A stretch of 64,000 nt of DNA from positions 1,426,001 to 1,490,000 of the forward strand of contig OY969722.1 in NCBI GenBank assembly GCA_963702165.1, written 5' to 3'. The notes below the pieces were generated by a model. The model was not told the origin of the DNA and did no database searches. It saw only the letters and a list, made by a program, of their open reading frames with translations. Each line of letters begins with the position of its first letter. Within the stretch, counting starts at the first letter, position 1. The stretch comes from Terrimesophilobacter sp963702165 (GTDB lineage Bacteria; Actinomycetota; Actinomycetes; Actinomycetales; Microbacteriaceae). Positions 53,501 to 60,881 of this stretch are shown here, piece after piece. A program made the position numbers and the translations under genes.

Positions 53501-54544
53501 TCAGATCTCGGTGCGCGAGGTGTCGTTGATGCCGCTTGCCCCGCGCAGCAGGCCGACGATGAAGCCGGCGCCCCAGGCGAGGTGCATGGTGGGCAGCACA
53601 ATCAGGAACAGCAGCCGATGCCACCACGGTTTGACCGCATCCGTAAGCAGGCTGACCGCGATGACCAGCAGCACGTACAGGATCGGCCCAAGGTACACGA
53701 CACTGGCGATGGCGCTCGGCCAGCCGGTGAGCACACCGGTCAGCTGCAGGATCCCGACCAGGATGCTTGCCACCACCGACAGCACCAGCACAGGCGGTGC
53801 GAAGAATCGCCACGGGTTGCGCCCGCGGTACCGGCGCACGAGCTCGCCGCGCCAGACACCGGTGGCGAAGAACTGCCGCACCAGTTTCGGCCAGTTCTCC
53901 CGCGGCCAGTAGCTGACCTCGAGTGCGGGGTCGAACCAGACCAGTCCGCCGCCGGCGCGGATGCGCAGGTTGAGCTCCCAGTCCTCACCACGGCGGATCG
54001 TCTCGTCGAAGTAGCCTGCCTTCTCGACCGCTTCGCGCCGGAACACGCCCAGGTAGGCCGACTCCGACTCCCCCTCCTCGGCGCCGCCATGGTAGCTCGC
54101 ACCACCGAGCCCGAACCGGCTGTTGTAGGCACGCGCGACAGCCGACTGGAACGCGTTCTTGCCTTTGGCGAGCATGACCCCGCCGACGTTCGCCGCGCCC
54201 GTGCGCTGCAGCGTCGCGATGGCCGTACTGGCGTAATCGGTCGGCAGTGCCGAATGCGCGTCGACGCGCACGATGATCGGCATCGTGCTCGCCTTGATAG
54301 CGAGATTCAGGCCGATCGGGATGTCGGCATCCGGATTCTCCACGATTCGGATGCGCGGCTCGTCTCTCGCGAGCCGCTCTACCAGTTCTGTGGTGCCGTC
54401 GCTCGATGGGGCAAGGGCGAGGATGAGTTCGAGCGGTCCCGGATAGTCCTGGTGCAGCACCGAGTCGATTGCCGCTTCGATGTACCCGACCTCGTTGAGA
54501 ACGGGGATCACATAGGAGATTCCCGGTGTCGGGGCGTCGGCCAT
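53501..54544 (-). CDS. Glycosyltransferase family 2 with C-terminal membrane helices
   Basis: 347 residues from ATG 54544 (GTG 54553 also possible). GT2 fold: SYVIPVLNEVGYIEAAIDSV, the metal-binding region IIVRVDAHSALPTD, then the acceptor region ESAYLGVFRREAVEKAGYF with RRGEDWELNLRIR. Three to four hydrophobic helices at the C-terminus anchor it in the membrane. The likely role is adding a sugar to a cell envelope polymer, inferred from the adjacent teichoic acid genes. Confidence 0.9.
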   Translation of the reverse strand: MADAPTPGISYVIPVLNEVGYIEAAIDSVLHQDYPGPLELILALAPSSDGTTELVERLARDEPRIRIVENPDADIPIGLNLAIKASTMPIIVRVDAHSALPTDYASTAIATLQRTGAANVGGVMLAKGKNAFQSAVARAYNSRFGLGGASYHGGAEEGESESAYLGVFRREAVEKAGYFDETIRRGEDWELNLRIRAGGGLVWFDPALEVSYWPRENWPKLVRQFFATGVWRGELVRRYRGRNPWRFFAPPVLVLSVVASILVGILQLTGVLTGWPSAIASVVYLGPILYVLLVIAVSLLTDAVKPWWHRLLFLIVLPTMHLAWGAGFIVGLLRGASGINDTSRTEI

Positions 54545-54555
54545 AGGGTCCACTC

Positions 54556-54605
54556 GGTCGGTCGTTCAGGGTCGCCCCAGCCTATCGGAGCGACCCTTGC
54601 CGACC
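54556..54605 (-). terminator. Two-part stem-loop downstream of htrA
   Basis: GGTCGG (54556-54561) pairs with CCGACC (54600-54605), and inside it GGGTCGC (54569-54575) pairs with GCGACCC (54590-54596), with a 14-nt loop. It starts 4 bp after the htrA stop. No T-tract, so terminator function is inferred from position. Confidence 0.45.
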
Positions 54606-54609
54606 GGTG

Positions 54610-56097
54610 TTACTCGAGCGAGCCGACCGTGATGTCGACCTTCTGAACCTGACCGTCACGCACGAACGTCATCGGCACCGTGGTGCCGGGAGCGAGAGCG
54701 CGGACCTGCGCGGTCAGGTCGATGCTGCCCGTGATCGGCACGTCGTTGAAGCTCGTGACGATGTCGCCGGGACGCAAACCAGCCTTCTCGGCCGCGCCGC
54801 CGCTCGAGATCTCCTTGACGCTCGCACCCACGATGCTCTTGTCGCTGATGTCCTGGTCGAGTGTGACGTTGATGACGGATGCGCCGATCAGTCCGTGGGT
54901 CGCCGCACCGTTCTTGATGAGCTCGCCCGCGATGCGCTTGACGACGTTTGCCGGGACAGCGAAGCCCACACCGATGTTGCCGGCTGCGGTGCCACCCGTG
55001 CTCGCGATCGCCACGTTGACGCCGATCAGGTCGCCCTTCGCGTCGAGCAGCGCGCCGCCCGAGTTTCCGGGGTTGATCGCGGCATCCGTCTGGATGACGG
55101 GCAGGTAAATCTGCGACGACTGCTGGGACTGCTGGGGCTGGCCCTGTCCGAACTCCCAGAAGTCGAACGGGCTCTGCGGGCTCTCCGGCGTGTCGCCCTT
55201 GGGCGGTGCCGAGGACGCGACCGTGATGCTGCGGTTGAGCGCGCTCACGATGCCGTTGGTGACGGTGTTGGACAGTCCGAGCGGCGCGCCGATGGCAACC
55301 GTGGTGTCACCAACGTTGAGCTTGCTCGAGTCGCCGAACTTGATCGGCCGGAGGTCGCTCGCCTCGATCTTGATCACAGCGAGGTCGGTCAACGGATCGG
55401 TGCCGACGAGCTTTCCGGCGTAGAGGTGACCATCGTAGGTCTGCACCTGGATCTGGTTGTCCGCCGATTCGCCGTCGAGCGTGACGACGTGCGTGTTGGT
55501 GACGATATGTCCCTCGGTGTCGAGAATGACGCCGGATCCGGTGCCTGCAGCGGATCCTCCAGCGACGGAGATCGTGACCACCGACGGTCCCGCTTCCGCA
55601 GCAATCGCGGTTACCAGCGTCGCATCCGCGCCGTTATTGACCGTGATGGTCGCGGGTGAAGCGCCCGGTCCGCCGGTTTGGCCTTCATTGCCTGAGGTGA
55701 TCGCCCAAGTGGCGACGCCGGCGCCGGACACGCCGCCGATGAGGGCGCCGATCACGAGGGCGGCGACGGTGCCGATGTTGCTGCGCCTCTTCTCGGGCGC
55801 GGCGGTGGCAACCGGCGGGTTCAGCCCGTCGGCGCCGTACGGCGGTCCGGGAGGGATCGGCTCGGTGCGCTGCGGTCCAGTGGGCTGCGGCTGAGCGGAG
55901 CTTGGTTGGGCGGTCGAGCCGTACCGAGCCGTCGGCTCGGGCTGAGAGATCGGCTCAGGCTGAGACACAGGATCGCGCTGTGGTTCAGGCGCGTTCTCGA
56001 TCGGTTCGTGGGGACCTTGGGGAGCCCCGTTCTCCGGCGTGGTGTCGGATGGCTGCCGCGGCTCGTCGGGCGTGCCGGGCACAGGGGTGTCGGTCAT
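54610..56097 (-). CDS. HtrA/DegP-type serine protease with PDZ domain
   Basis: 495 residues. A ~105-residue Pro/Glu/Gln-rich cytoplasmic region, one membrane helix (IGTVAALVIGALIGGVSGAG), then the trypsin-like domain with His in VTNTHVV, Asp in DPLTDLAVIKI and Ser in NPGNSGGALLD, and a C-terminal PDZ domain (ISSGGAAEKAGLRPGDIVTS). It is a membrane-anchored envelope quality-control protease. An inverted repeat GAGTCCT/AGGACTC around an AT-rich -10-like site lies just upstream. Confidence 0.94.
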   Translation of the reverse strand: MTDTPVPGTPDEPRQPSDTTPENGAPQGPHEPIENAPEPQRDPVSQPEPISQPEPTARYGSTAQPSSAQPQPTGPQRTEPIPPGPPYGADGLNPPVATAAPEKRRSNIGTVAALVIGALIGGVSGAGVATWAITSGNEGQTGGPGASPATITVNNGADATLVTAIAAEAGPSVVTISVAGGSAAGTGSGVILDTEGHIVTNTHVVTLDGESADNQIQVQTYDGHLYAGKLVGTDPLTDLAVIKIEASDLRPIKFGDSSKLNVGDTTVAIGAPLGLSNTVTNGIVSALNRSITVASSAPPKGDTPESPQSPFDFWEFGQGQPQQSQQSSQIYLPVIQTDAAINPGNSGGALLDAKGDLIGVNVAIASTGGTAAGNIGVGFAVPANVVKRIAGELIKNGAATHGLIGASVINVTLDQDISDKSIVGASVKEISSGGAAEKAGLRPGDIVTSFNDVPITGSIDLTAQVRALAPGTTVPMTFVRDGQVQKVDITVGSLE

Positions 56098-56132
56098 GAG
56101 GAGGCTCCTTCAGCGGACGTGGTGTCCGCAAT

Positions 56133-56158
56133 GAGTCCTAATTTTATTGGGAGGACTC
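56133..56158. promoter_or_regulatory. Inverted repeat GAGTCCT-N12-AGGACTC in the htrA promoter
   Basis: Perfect 7-bp arms flank AATTTTATTGGG, whose complement carries TAAAAT, a possible -10 for htrA (56146-56141 on the minus strand). The arrangement suggests a regulator site spanning the -10. No regulator is assigned. Confidence 0.4.
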
Positions 56159-56202
56159 TGTGAGCGCGCTTTTGCTGGCTTGAGGGTCTGCTGAACGCTG
56201 TC

Positions 56203-57004
56203 TCAACAGCCCGGTCCTGATGGGTTGGCCGCGCAATGGTGCTCGACCAGCACGGTCTTGGCGTGACCGGCCACCGCGACCAGCCGGTTCGCCGGCACGG
56301 GGAGGACGCCAGCGATCGGAATCCACTGAGTGCTCGCTCCGTAGTGGTACTCGGCGGCGAAGTCGATGGTGAGATCGATGACGTAGGTCCCCGGCGACCG
56401 ATAGCTGTGGCTGGTCGCTGTCGGCTCGAATTCGCCGAGACCTTGGGCCTGCCAGGTCGCACCCGGCGTCGCTGTCGATCTGGCGCTGCCGTCGCCGTAG
56501 GTCCAGTGGTAGCGCACCGGCGTGAAGCGCACTGTGGCTGCTTGGCCGAGGAGTTGACCGGATTGCACCTGGACGGATGCTTGCGCGTAGAAGTTCGTGT
56601 GAAGCCCGACGACCATCCAGCCGTTGGGCTGCATGCTGTCGGTGCCCGGCATCGGGCGGAAGTTCACCAGATCTGCAAGTGTGACCGGCGCGGTTGCGGT
56701 GTAGTTGTCGCGGCAGACTGCGAAGCCGCAGGTCGTTGTGCCAATGCCGGAGCCCGTGCCTTCGCCGTTTCCGGAGCTCGTGCCGGGTGTGCCGGTTCCG
56801 GAGCCGCCGTTCGAGTTGCCCGGACTGTTCTGCTCCCCGCGGACCACCACCCCATCACCCTCGATGCCGGCGGAGATGTCCGGGACATGTCGCCAAACGA
56901 GCCAGTCAACGCTGCGTGCAGCCGACCGCAGTCGCATAGAAAGCGCCAGCACAGGCTGCGCACAACGAGCGACGACCGCTAGCAGGATTGGTGAGTCGGC
57001 CCAT
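56203..57004 (-). pseudogene. Secreted protein with PKD-like domain, one +1 shift in the signal peptide
   Basis: ATG 57004 is three bases after the lipoprotein stop and has GAGGAG upstream. One extra A near 56989 (CCAATCC) breaks the frame; removing it gives MGRLTILLAVVARCAQPVLA, a normal signal peptide. Then SVDWLVWRHVPDISAGIEGD and a Gly/Ser/Thr-rich linker (SNGGSGTGTPGTSSGNGEG) lead to a PKD-like region with YHWTYGDGSARSTATPGATW and GTYVIDLTIDF. Probably extracellular or cell-wall located. Operon partner of the upstream lipoprotein. Confidence 0.7.
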
Positions 57005-57007
57005 GGC

Positions 57008-57532
57008 TCACTCCTCGACGAGTAGCAATCGCGCCGGATCACCGGTCGACGACTCAACATCGAGAGCTTCAAACAGCTGCCGAGACGGGTCACGCTTCGT
57101 CTGAGCACGTTGCGAATCGACAATTTCGATGTCACCAACGTCGTGGCAGACATATATCGTCACTGCCGTTCCTGCCCGGATCGATTCCGCCGACTGGAAT
57201 TGCGCGACTGTCGAACGTTGTGCGACCCGACGTGCGAAGACCTCTTGTCGCGTTGGCGGTTGAATGCATCGAGAAGCTCGGCTGAAGTTGGAATCCGTAA
57301 CCACGGGAGCGATGCCGTTCGGGATCCCTCCCGCCGTCGTTCTGCGATCACGATCGGCAAGCTCCAGGTACCGCTCGTACGCCTCGACGGCTGCGGCGAG
57401 CGCCTCTTCATCTGAGGCGAAGACCGGGTCCGCGGCCGGCGGCCGGGCAGTGACCGTCGGCTCATTCTGAACGCAGCCCGCCAGCAGCAGCACCAACGCG
57501 GTAAGCGCGACGGCACGCATCCGGAACCCCAT
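57008..57532 (-). CDS. Lipoprotein of unknown function (middle probably misframed)
   Basis: 174 residues. Lipoprotein signal with lipobox LLLAGC (Cys20), a Thr/Pro-rich spacer, then EEALAAAVEAYERYLELADR, a helix common in small actinobacterial lipoproteins. The frame is open to the stop, but the segment from ~57290 to ~57205 (RASRCIQPPTRQ...) is not family-like. The other frames there read ELLDAFNRQRDK and then RTSGRTTFD, which are. Three single-base insertions would cancel in length and keep the frame open. Partner of the PKD-like gene. Confidence 0.75.
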   Translation of the reverse strand: MGFRMRAVALTALVLLLAGCVQNEPTVTARPPAADPVFASDEEALAAAVEAYERYLELADRDRRTTAGGIPNGIAPVVTDSNFSRASRCIQPPTRQEVFARRVAQRSTVAQFQSAESIRAGTAVTIYVCHDVGDIEIVDSQRAQTKRDPSRQLFEALDVESSTGDPARLLLVEE

Positions 57533-57693
57533 GGAGCCACGGTAGGTGACCGCTCGCCCCTGGCGCGGGAATTGTCCACAGCCCCACGCGACACGAAACT
57601 ACGAAACCAGCGCGGCGCCAGAAAGAGGCCCTCCTTGCCCCAGGAAGGGCAGTTTGCGACCCGGCGGGCGGCTCTGCGGCTAGTTTGGTCAGC

Positions 57694-58890
57694 ATGACGG
57701 TGCACGGCGCGTGGGAGCGCACTGCCAGAGGGGCGATGCTCCTTGGCGCGGATGGGGAGTTGCGTCCGACGATCTTCGCCGAGATGTCCGCTCTTGCGGC
57801 CTCGACGGGCGCGATCAACCTGGGTCAGGGCTTCCCGGATGAGGACGGTCCGCCCGAGGTGCTCGAAGCAGCTCGGCAGGCGATCAGCGACGGGATCAAC
57901 CAGTACCCGCCGGGAATCGGCCTGCCCGTGCTGCGCACCGCGATCGCCGCCCACCAGAAGCGCTTCTACGGCCTGACCGTCGACGCCGACCGTGAGGTGC
58001 TCGTCACCGCCGGCGCAACCGAGGCGCTCACCGCGACCATCCTCGCGCTCACCGACGACGGCGACGAAATCGTCACGCTCGAGCCGTTCTACGACTCCTA
58101 CGCCGCGATCGCCGGTCTCAACCGACTCAAGCACGTCACAGTGCCGCTCCGCGGCGAGCACTTCCAGCCGGACCACGACGAACTCCGCGCTGCCGTCACC
58201 GACCGAACCCGCATCATCCTGATCAACGACCCGCACAACCCGACCGGCAGCATCCTGAAACGCGAGACCCTCGAGCTGATCGTCGAGCTTGCGCACCTGC
58301 ACGACGCCATCATCGTCACCGACGAGGTGTACGAGCACCTGACCTTCGACGAGCCCCATGTGCCGATCGCGACGCTGCCTGGTGCGTGGGAGCGGACCGT
58401 GACGATCTCGTCCGGCGGGAAGACGTTCAACACGACCGGCTGGAAGATCGGCTGGGTCACCGGCCCGAGCAAGTACGTCGAGGCGATTCTCGCGGTGAAG
58501 CAGTACCTGACCTTCGTCAATGGGGCGCCATTCCAGCCCGCGATCGCCGTCGGGCTGGGGCTGCCGGACTCCTACTTCACCCGTGCCGCCGCGGCGCTCC
58601 AGGCAAAGAGCGAGCTGCTGTCCGCCGGTCTCGAGCAGGCCGGGTTCACCGTGAGCCGACCGCAGGGAGGGTACTTCGTCATCGCGGATGCCGCGCCGCT
58701 CGGGTTCACGGATGCCGATGCCGCTGCCCGCGAGTTGCCGCACCTCGCCGGGGTGGTCGCGATCCCGCTCACCGCGTTCGTGCGGCCGGAGAATCGGGCG
58801 CCATACGCATCCAAACTTCGCTTCGCGTTCTGCAAGCGCGCTGACGTGCTCGAACGCGCCGCCGCGCAACTCGCCGAGCTGCGGCGCTGA
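57694..58890 (+). CDS. PLP-dependent aminotransferase (class I/II, DapC-like)
   Basis: 398 residues from ATG 57694: AINLGQGFPDEDGPPEVLEA, INQYPPGIGLPVLRTAI, INDPHNPTGS, VTDEVYEHLTFD, the PLP lysine in TISSGGKTFNTTGWKIGW, and a C-terminal Arg region RPENRAPYASKLRFAF. Fold type I, the group including kynurenine/methionine aminotransferases and DapC. No pathway neighbours identify the substrate. TTG 57685 is an alternative start. Confidence 0.9.
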   Translation: MTVHGAWERTARGAMLLGADGELRPTIFAEMSALAASTGAINLGQGFPDEDGPPEVLEAARQAISDGINQYPPGIGLPVLRTAIAAHQKRFYGLTVDADREVLVTAGATEALTATILALTDDGDEIVTLEPFYDSYAAIAGLNRLKHVTVPLRGEHFQPDHDELRAAVTDRTRIILINDPHNPTGSILKRETLELIVELAHLHDAIIVTDEVYEHLTFDEPHVPIATLPGAWERTVTISSGGKTFNTTGWKIGWVTGPSKYVEAILAVKQYLTFVNGAPFQPAIAVGLGLPDSYFTRAAAALQAKSELLSAGLEQAGFTVSRPQGGYFVIADAAPLGFTDADAAARELPHLAGVVAIPLTAFVRPENRAPYASKLRFAFCKRADVLERAAAQLAELRR

Positions 58891-58904
58891 CGTAAGCTCA
58901 GCCC

Positions 58905-59624
58905 ATGGATCGCCTCCAGCAGTTGCGCGTCGTGACCGGAGCGTTCGAAGCGGATACCCGCGCCCTCGACCTCAGCAAGCCCACCGCCGCGTTGCGCTGG
59001 AGGGGACAGGATCTGGTGGCGCATCTCGGCGAGATCCACCGCTGGGTCGCCGCGATCGTCACAACCGGCACTCGTCAGACGCGAACGAACGTCCCGGAGC
59101 TTACAGAGCCCGCAGCTGACTGGTATGCCGGTGGTCGACGGATGCTGTTGGACACGCTCGAGTCGCGACCGGCCAGCGACCCCGTGTGGACACTCAAGCG
59201 CTCTGATCGCACAGCCGGCTTCTGGCATCGCCGCCAACTGCACGAGACGATCGTGCACCTCTGGGACCTCCGCAGCACCGTCGACCCGGATGCGGCTCCT
59301 CCGGCTGAGGTCGACGCCGAAACGCACGCCGATGGCATCGACGAGCTGTTCGATGTGTTCGTGCCGAAAGCAGCCGAACAGAATAAGGCGTCACTGCCGT
59401 CACCGTTGACGCTGCGCGCGACCGACACCGACCGCTTCTGGACCGTACACCGGGACTTCAGTTGCGACTTCGAGACCTTGTCCCGCTCGACGGTGGTGTC
59501 CGGACCTGCTGGAGCCCTGCTGCTGTTCGCGTGGAACCGCTATACGCCCGCTTCAGCTGCGCTCACGATCACGGGCAGCGACAAGGTGGTCGAGGAGTTC
59601 CGGCGCGCGCACATCCGCCCGTGA
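58905..59624 (+). CDS. Maleylpyruvate isomerase-family (mycothiol-dependent DinB-type) protein
   Basis: 239 residues. The four-helix DinB-like N-terminus carries the metal-site histidines, in VAHLGEIHRWV and RRQLHETIVHLWDL, and a smaller C-terminal domain (SGPAGALLLFAWNRY). Members are mycothiol-dependent isomerases or thiol transferases of unknown substrate. Starts 14 bp after the aminotransferase stop, so probably co-transcribed. Confidence 0.85.
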   Translation: MDRLQQLRVVTGAFEADTRALDLSKPTAALRWRGQDLVAHLGEIHRWVAAIVTTGTRQTRTNVPELTEPAADWYAGGRRMLLDTLESRPASDPVWTLKRSDRTAGFWHRRQLHETIVHLWDLRSTVDPDAAPPAEVDAETHADGIDELFDVFVPKAAEQNKASLPSPLTLRATDTDRFWTVHRDFSCDFETLSRSTVVSGPAGALLLFAWNRYTPASAALTITGSDKVVEEFRRAHIRP

Positions 59625-59630
59625 CGGCAG

Positions 59631-60446
59631 CTACGCGCGCTCGCTCACCGCATACCGGCGCACGGCGAGCGCCGGGTTGATGCGCCGCACCTCGTCGACG
59701 CGCTCCTTCGAGACCCACGCGAGCGCGACATCCGTCGTCTCACCGATCGTGGCCAGCTCGACCCCCATCGGATCGACGATCATGCTGTTGCCCGCCGCGA
59801 TCGGCGGCGCCTGGTCGGCGGCCGCGACGTAGACGGTGTTCTCCAACGCGCGCGCGGTCACGAGAGTGCGCCAGTGGTGCTCCTTGAGCGGCCCGCGCAC
59901 CCACTCTGCGGGCACCGCCAGCAGGTCTGCACCGGCGTCGACCAGCCGGCGCGAAACTTCGGGAAACCGGATGTCGTAGCAGGTCTGCAAGCCGACGGTC
60001 AGGTCGGCGACGGCGAAGGTCTGGGGCTCCCCCAGTTCGCCGGGGGCTATCCAGTCGCTCTCCTTTTGGCCGAACGCGTCGTACAGGTGCTGCTTCCGGT
60101 AGGTCGCCACCAGCGCGCCAGCCGGGTCGACCGCGACAACCGTGTTGTGGGCACGGCCGCCGCCCGCCTTTTCGACCATGCCGGCCACCAGGTGGACGTC
60201 CAGCGAATCGGCGAGCTCGGAAAGCGCGGTGACGAAGGCGCCGCCGTCGATCGGCTCGGCGGCGGCGACCAGTTCGCGTCCGAGCTCCGGCAGGAAGAAC
60301 GACGTGTACTCCGGGAACACGACCAGCCGAGCGCCGCGATCGACCGCGAGCGACGCCATCCGGCTCACTTCCGCCAGGTTGGCGTCACGATCATCGGTTG
60401 GGGCGAACTGGGCGACCGCAACCGCGGTGCCGGGAACATCCGTCAT
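59631..60446 (-). CDS. Carbon-nitrogen hydrolase (nitrilase) family protein
   Basis: 271 residues with the Glu-Lys-Cys triad: Glu in LVVFPEYTSFF, Lys in TYRKQHLYDAFG, Cys in VGLQTCYDIRFPEVSRRL. This family includes omega-amidases, deaminated glutathione amidase and N-carbamoylputrescine amidase. Convergent with the mycothiol-type gene, 6 bp apart. The substrate is not known. Confidence 0.92.
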   Translation of the reverse strand: MTDVPGTAVAVAQFAPTDDRDANLAEVSRMASLAVDRGARLVVFPEYTSFFLPELGRELVAAAEPIDGGAFVTALSELADSLDVHLVAGMVEKAGGGRAHNTVVAVDPAGALVATYRKQHLYDAFGQKESDWIAPGELGEPQTFAVADLTVGLQTCYDIRFPEVSRRLVDAGADLLAVPAEWVRGPLKEHHWRTLVTARALENTVYVAAADQAPPIAAGNSMIVDPMGVELATIGETTDVALAWVSKERVDEVRRINPALAVRRYAVSERA

Positions 60447-60532
60447 GCAGGCCAGCCTACGAGCAGAAGCCGCCAGCCGTCAGCGCGCGCACGACCGCTC
60501 GGCAGCGCCTCGGTGAATCGGCGTCTGCAAGG

Positions 60533-60570
60533 GTAAGAAAAAGGCCCGGAACCTTGCGATTCCGGGCCTT
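60533..60570 (-). terminator. Rho-independent terminator downstream of tRNA-fMet
   Basis: On the minus strand AAGGCCCGGAA (60570-60560), an 8-nt loop, TTCCGGGCCTT (60551-60541) and then TTTCTTACCC. This is a perfect 11-bp stem with a T-rich tract, 3 bp after the tRNA 3' end. It is the only classical terminator I see in the window. Confidence 0.85.
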
Positions 60571-60572
60571 CG

Positions 60573-60649
60573 TGGTTGCGGGGAGAGGATTTGAACCTCT
60601 GACCTCCGGGTTATGAGCCCGGCGAGCTACCGAACTGCTCCACCCCGCG
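60573..60649 (-). tRNA. Initiator tRNA-fMet (anticodon CAT)
   Basis: Acceptor 5'-CGCGGGG with 3'-CCCCGCA, giving the C1:A72 mismatch typical of initiator tRNA. The anticodon stem is CCGGG-CTCATAA-CCCGG with CAT, and three G:C pairs (GGG/CCC) next to the loop. CCA is encoded. Confidence 0.95.
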
Positions 60650-60718
60650 GCACAAGAGTCAACTTTAGCACACCGCGCGGCGGGGCTGTGCCGCGGCCAC
60701 TACCGGGGCATCCGCGCG

Positions 60719-60770
60719 CCGGTTTGTTATCAATGCGCCCGTTCAAAGGGGCGCATTGATAACAAACCGG
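60719..60770. repeat. Long inverted repeat, GTTTGTTATC family, copy 2
   Basis: CCGGTTTGTTATCAATGCGC plus CC pairs perfectly over 22 bp with its complement (60749-60770) around an 8-nt loop GTTCAAAG. The arm core GTTTGTTATC/GATAACAAAC and a GTT-(T/C)AA loop are shared with 31372-31431. It lies upstream of the tRNA-fMet gene and downstream of the UPF0182 gene, not at a convergent end. Confidence 0.7.
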
Positions 60771-60779
60771 TCGATCGTT

Positions 60780-60802
60780 GGGGTCTCGACGGGCTCGACA
60801 AC
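60780..60802. repeat. TCGACGGGCTCGACAACC-type short repeat
   Basis: GGGGTCTCGACGGGCTCGAC followed by AACC, a variant of the repeat at 9111-9200 and 22033-22051. It sits between the two long palindromes of this gap. Confidence 0.4.
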
Positions 60803-60815
60803 CGGGCGCGCGAGC

Positions 60816-60873
60816 GCCGCCGAAATGTGCGAGCGCACAGAATATTGCGCGCGCTCTCGCACATTTCAGCGGC
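60816..60873. repeat. Inverted repeat downstream of the UPF0182 gene
   Basis: GCCGCCGAAATGTGCGAG (60816-60833) pairs with CTCGCACATTTCAGCGGC (60856-60873) over 18 positions with one G-T type mismatch. The loop is 22 nt with inner GCGC complementarity. It lies 9 bp after the UPF0182 stop, so it may serve as its terminator despite lacking a T-tract. Confidence 0.6.
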
Positions 60874-60881
60874 GTTCGTGC

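Noticed and set aside
57572..57580. TTGTCCACA as evidence of a replication origin
   Set aside because: It is a single box, with no dnaA, dnaN or AT-rich unwinding region nearby.
57160..58869. A 569-codon open frame antisense to the aminotransferase gene
   Set aside because: It is the GC-rich shadow of a well-supported gene. Its product has no recognisable motif, and it only looks gene-like where it runs into the lipoprotein in another frame.
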